Source of the DNA: CAZUGA01 sp964619885
GTDB lineage: Bacteria; Pseudomonadota; Gammaproteobacteria; Methylococcales; UBA1147
Assembly (NCBI GenBank): GCA_964619885.1
Contig: CAZUGA010000079.1
Span: 1-6,335, forward strand
Reading direction: 5' to 3'
DNA: 6,335 bases
Part shown: one piece after another, positions 5,590 to 6,335 of the stretch
Position numbering within the stretch: position 1 is the stretch's first letter
How the letters are laid out: every line of letters starts with the position of its first letter
Notes under the pieces: generated by a model
Database searches by the model: none
Seen by the model: only the letters and a program-made list of their open reading frames with translations
Told to the model about the DNA's origin: nothing
Made by a program: the position numbers and the translations under genes

Positions 5590-6335
5590 ATGAATAGCAT
5601 TCATCGACCAATATACGAGTACAAATCCATAAATGCTTGGATCTTTGCAGTATCTTTGATCGGCAACGGTTTGCTTAGCTCAGCCACCGCTGATTCTACT
5701 ACCGACTCGATCGCGGATTCCCTCAAAGGAGATTGGGGTCAAATCAAATTAAATCTCAATTGGCGCTATGAAAATGTCGACCAACAAGGCTTGGGTATCT
5801 AACACCAACATTATGGGATTTGCAAGCGTTCATCGAATTTGAAGGCAACACACCGGTTTTCGTTGAAGACTATAACAGCGTGCGAAATGGAAAACATCAG
5901 TTTCCAGTTATCGCTGATCCACAAGCGGCTGAGCTAAATCAGGGCTGGGTATCTTTTTCGGCAATTGCTAACACTTCAATAACAGTCGGGCTGCAGGAGA
6001 TCAAGTACGATAACCAGCGCTTCGTCGGCACAGTTCCGTGGCGCCAGCTAGAACAAACCTTTGATTCGGCTACCTTGTTAAATAAATCAATCGATAATTT
6101 AGAATTTAAAACGGCCTATATTTGGAATGTAAAGACCATTGTTTCCAGGGACGTAAACATGTCTTCACCCGTATTCAACCTGACCTATACGATTCCTTTG
6201 GTCGGGAAAGTGATAGGCTATGCCTACCTATTGGACTATAGCGGGTCCAATTCTGGGACTTTACGGTTCTCCACCCAAAGTCGGTAGATTTCAAGGTAGT
6301 TGTCGCATCAATAAAAAGATTAATGAATCGGTTGA
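5590..6335 (+). pseudogene. Alginate-export-like outer-membrane porin, frameshifted and cut by window end
   Basis: The translation matches, from memory, a beta-barrel porin family related to alginate-export proteins, but only by joining reading frames. Segment one (5590 to about 5793) has a hydrophobic leader and GDWGQIKLNLNWRYENVDQQGL, then meets TAA at 5800. Segment two (about 5790-6281, another frame) reads LGYLTPTLWDLQAFIEFEG, then EDYNSVRNGKHQFPVIADP, LDNQRF-type KYDNQRFVGTVPWRQLEQTF, KTAYIWNV, and GYAYLLDY, ending at TAG 6285. Segment three (6283 to the window end, first frame again) reads GRFQGSCRINKKINESV. Family members of about 400 or more residues have a short stretch between VDQxGL and LGY that is missing here, implying a deletion. 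AAGG (5578-5581) sits 8 bases before the ATG. Both lesions would prevent a full barrel; neighbouring genes are intact, which argues against poor sequence quality, though assembly error is possible. Function when intact: passive uptake of an anionic or small solute, unspecified. Confidence 0.72.

Noticed and set aside
5301..5611. Overlapping opposite-strand frames of about 100 codons upstream of the porin
   Set aside because: No recognisable motif, composition like non-coding DNA, and each overlaps the other and the porin start.

Overview
The window is bacterial chromosomal DNA of moderate GC content. It most resembles a Gram-negative proteobacterium (gamma or beta). It encodes outer-membrane and periplasmic protein families (an alginate-export-like porin, a DUF3300 protein, a DUF2950 protein) and a PpkA-like membrane Ser/Thr kinase. 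The species cannot be named from this sequence. No tRNA, rRNA, CRISPR array, transposase or phage gene is visible.

Layout. Positions 1-63 hold only the far side of an intergenic region, or the last codons of a plus-strand gene. Four intact genes then lie on the minus strand. In transcription order they are a DUF3300 envelope protein (5128-3893), a DUF2950 periplasmic protein (3813-2827), a transmembrane Ser/Thr protein kinase with a TPR-like periplasmic part (2720-1134), and an alpha/beta hydrolase (906-64). The first two are 79 bp apart and each has a strong ribosome binding site, so they are probably one transcription unit. The kinase follows after 106 bp with no visible terminator and may be co-transcribed. 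The hydrolase follows after 227 bp and has its own candidate promoter.

A divergent intergenic region of about 460 bp (5129-5589) separates this cluster from a plus-strand porin gene. Next to the DUF3300 gene it carries a 7-bp-arm palindrome overlapping a possible promoter. Next to the porin gene it carries a dense nest of inverted repeats with three tandem 8-mers. The porin gene (5590 to the window end) is broken. Its recognisable protein runs through three successive reading-frame segments, with lesions near 5788-5795 and 6279-6287, so it is called a pseudogene, cut by the window edge.

Functionally the minus-strand cluster reads as a cell-envelope module: two exported proteins of unknown biochemical role beside a kinase whose sensor part would face the periplasm. 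A functional link between kinase and DUF pair is inference from adjacency. I found no clear evidence of a new defence or mobile system. The most notable points are the two-lesion porin, the structured repeat upstream of it, the extreme low-complexity tail of the DUF3300 protein, and the kinase-DUF2950-DUF3300 arrangement.
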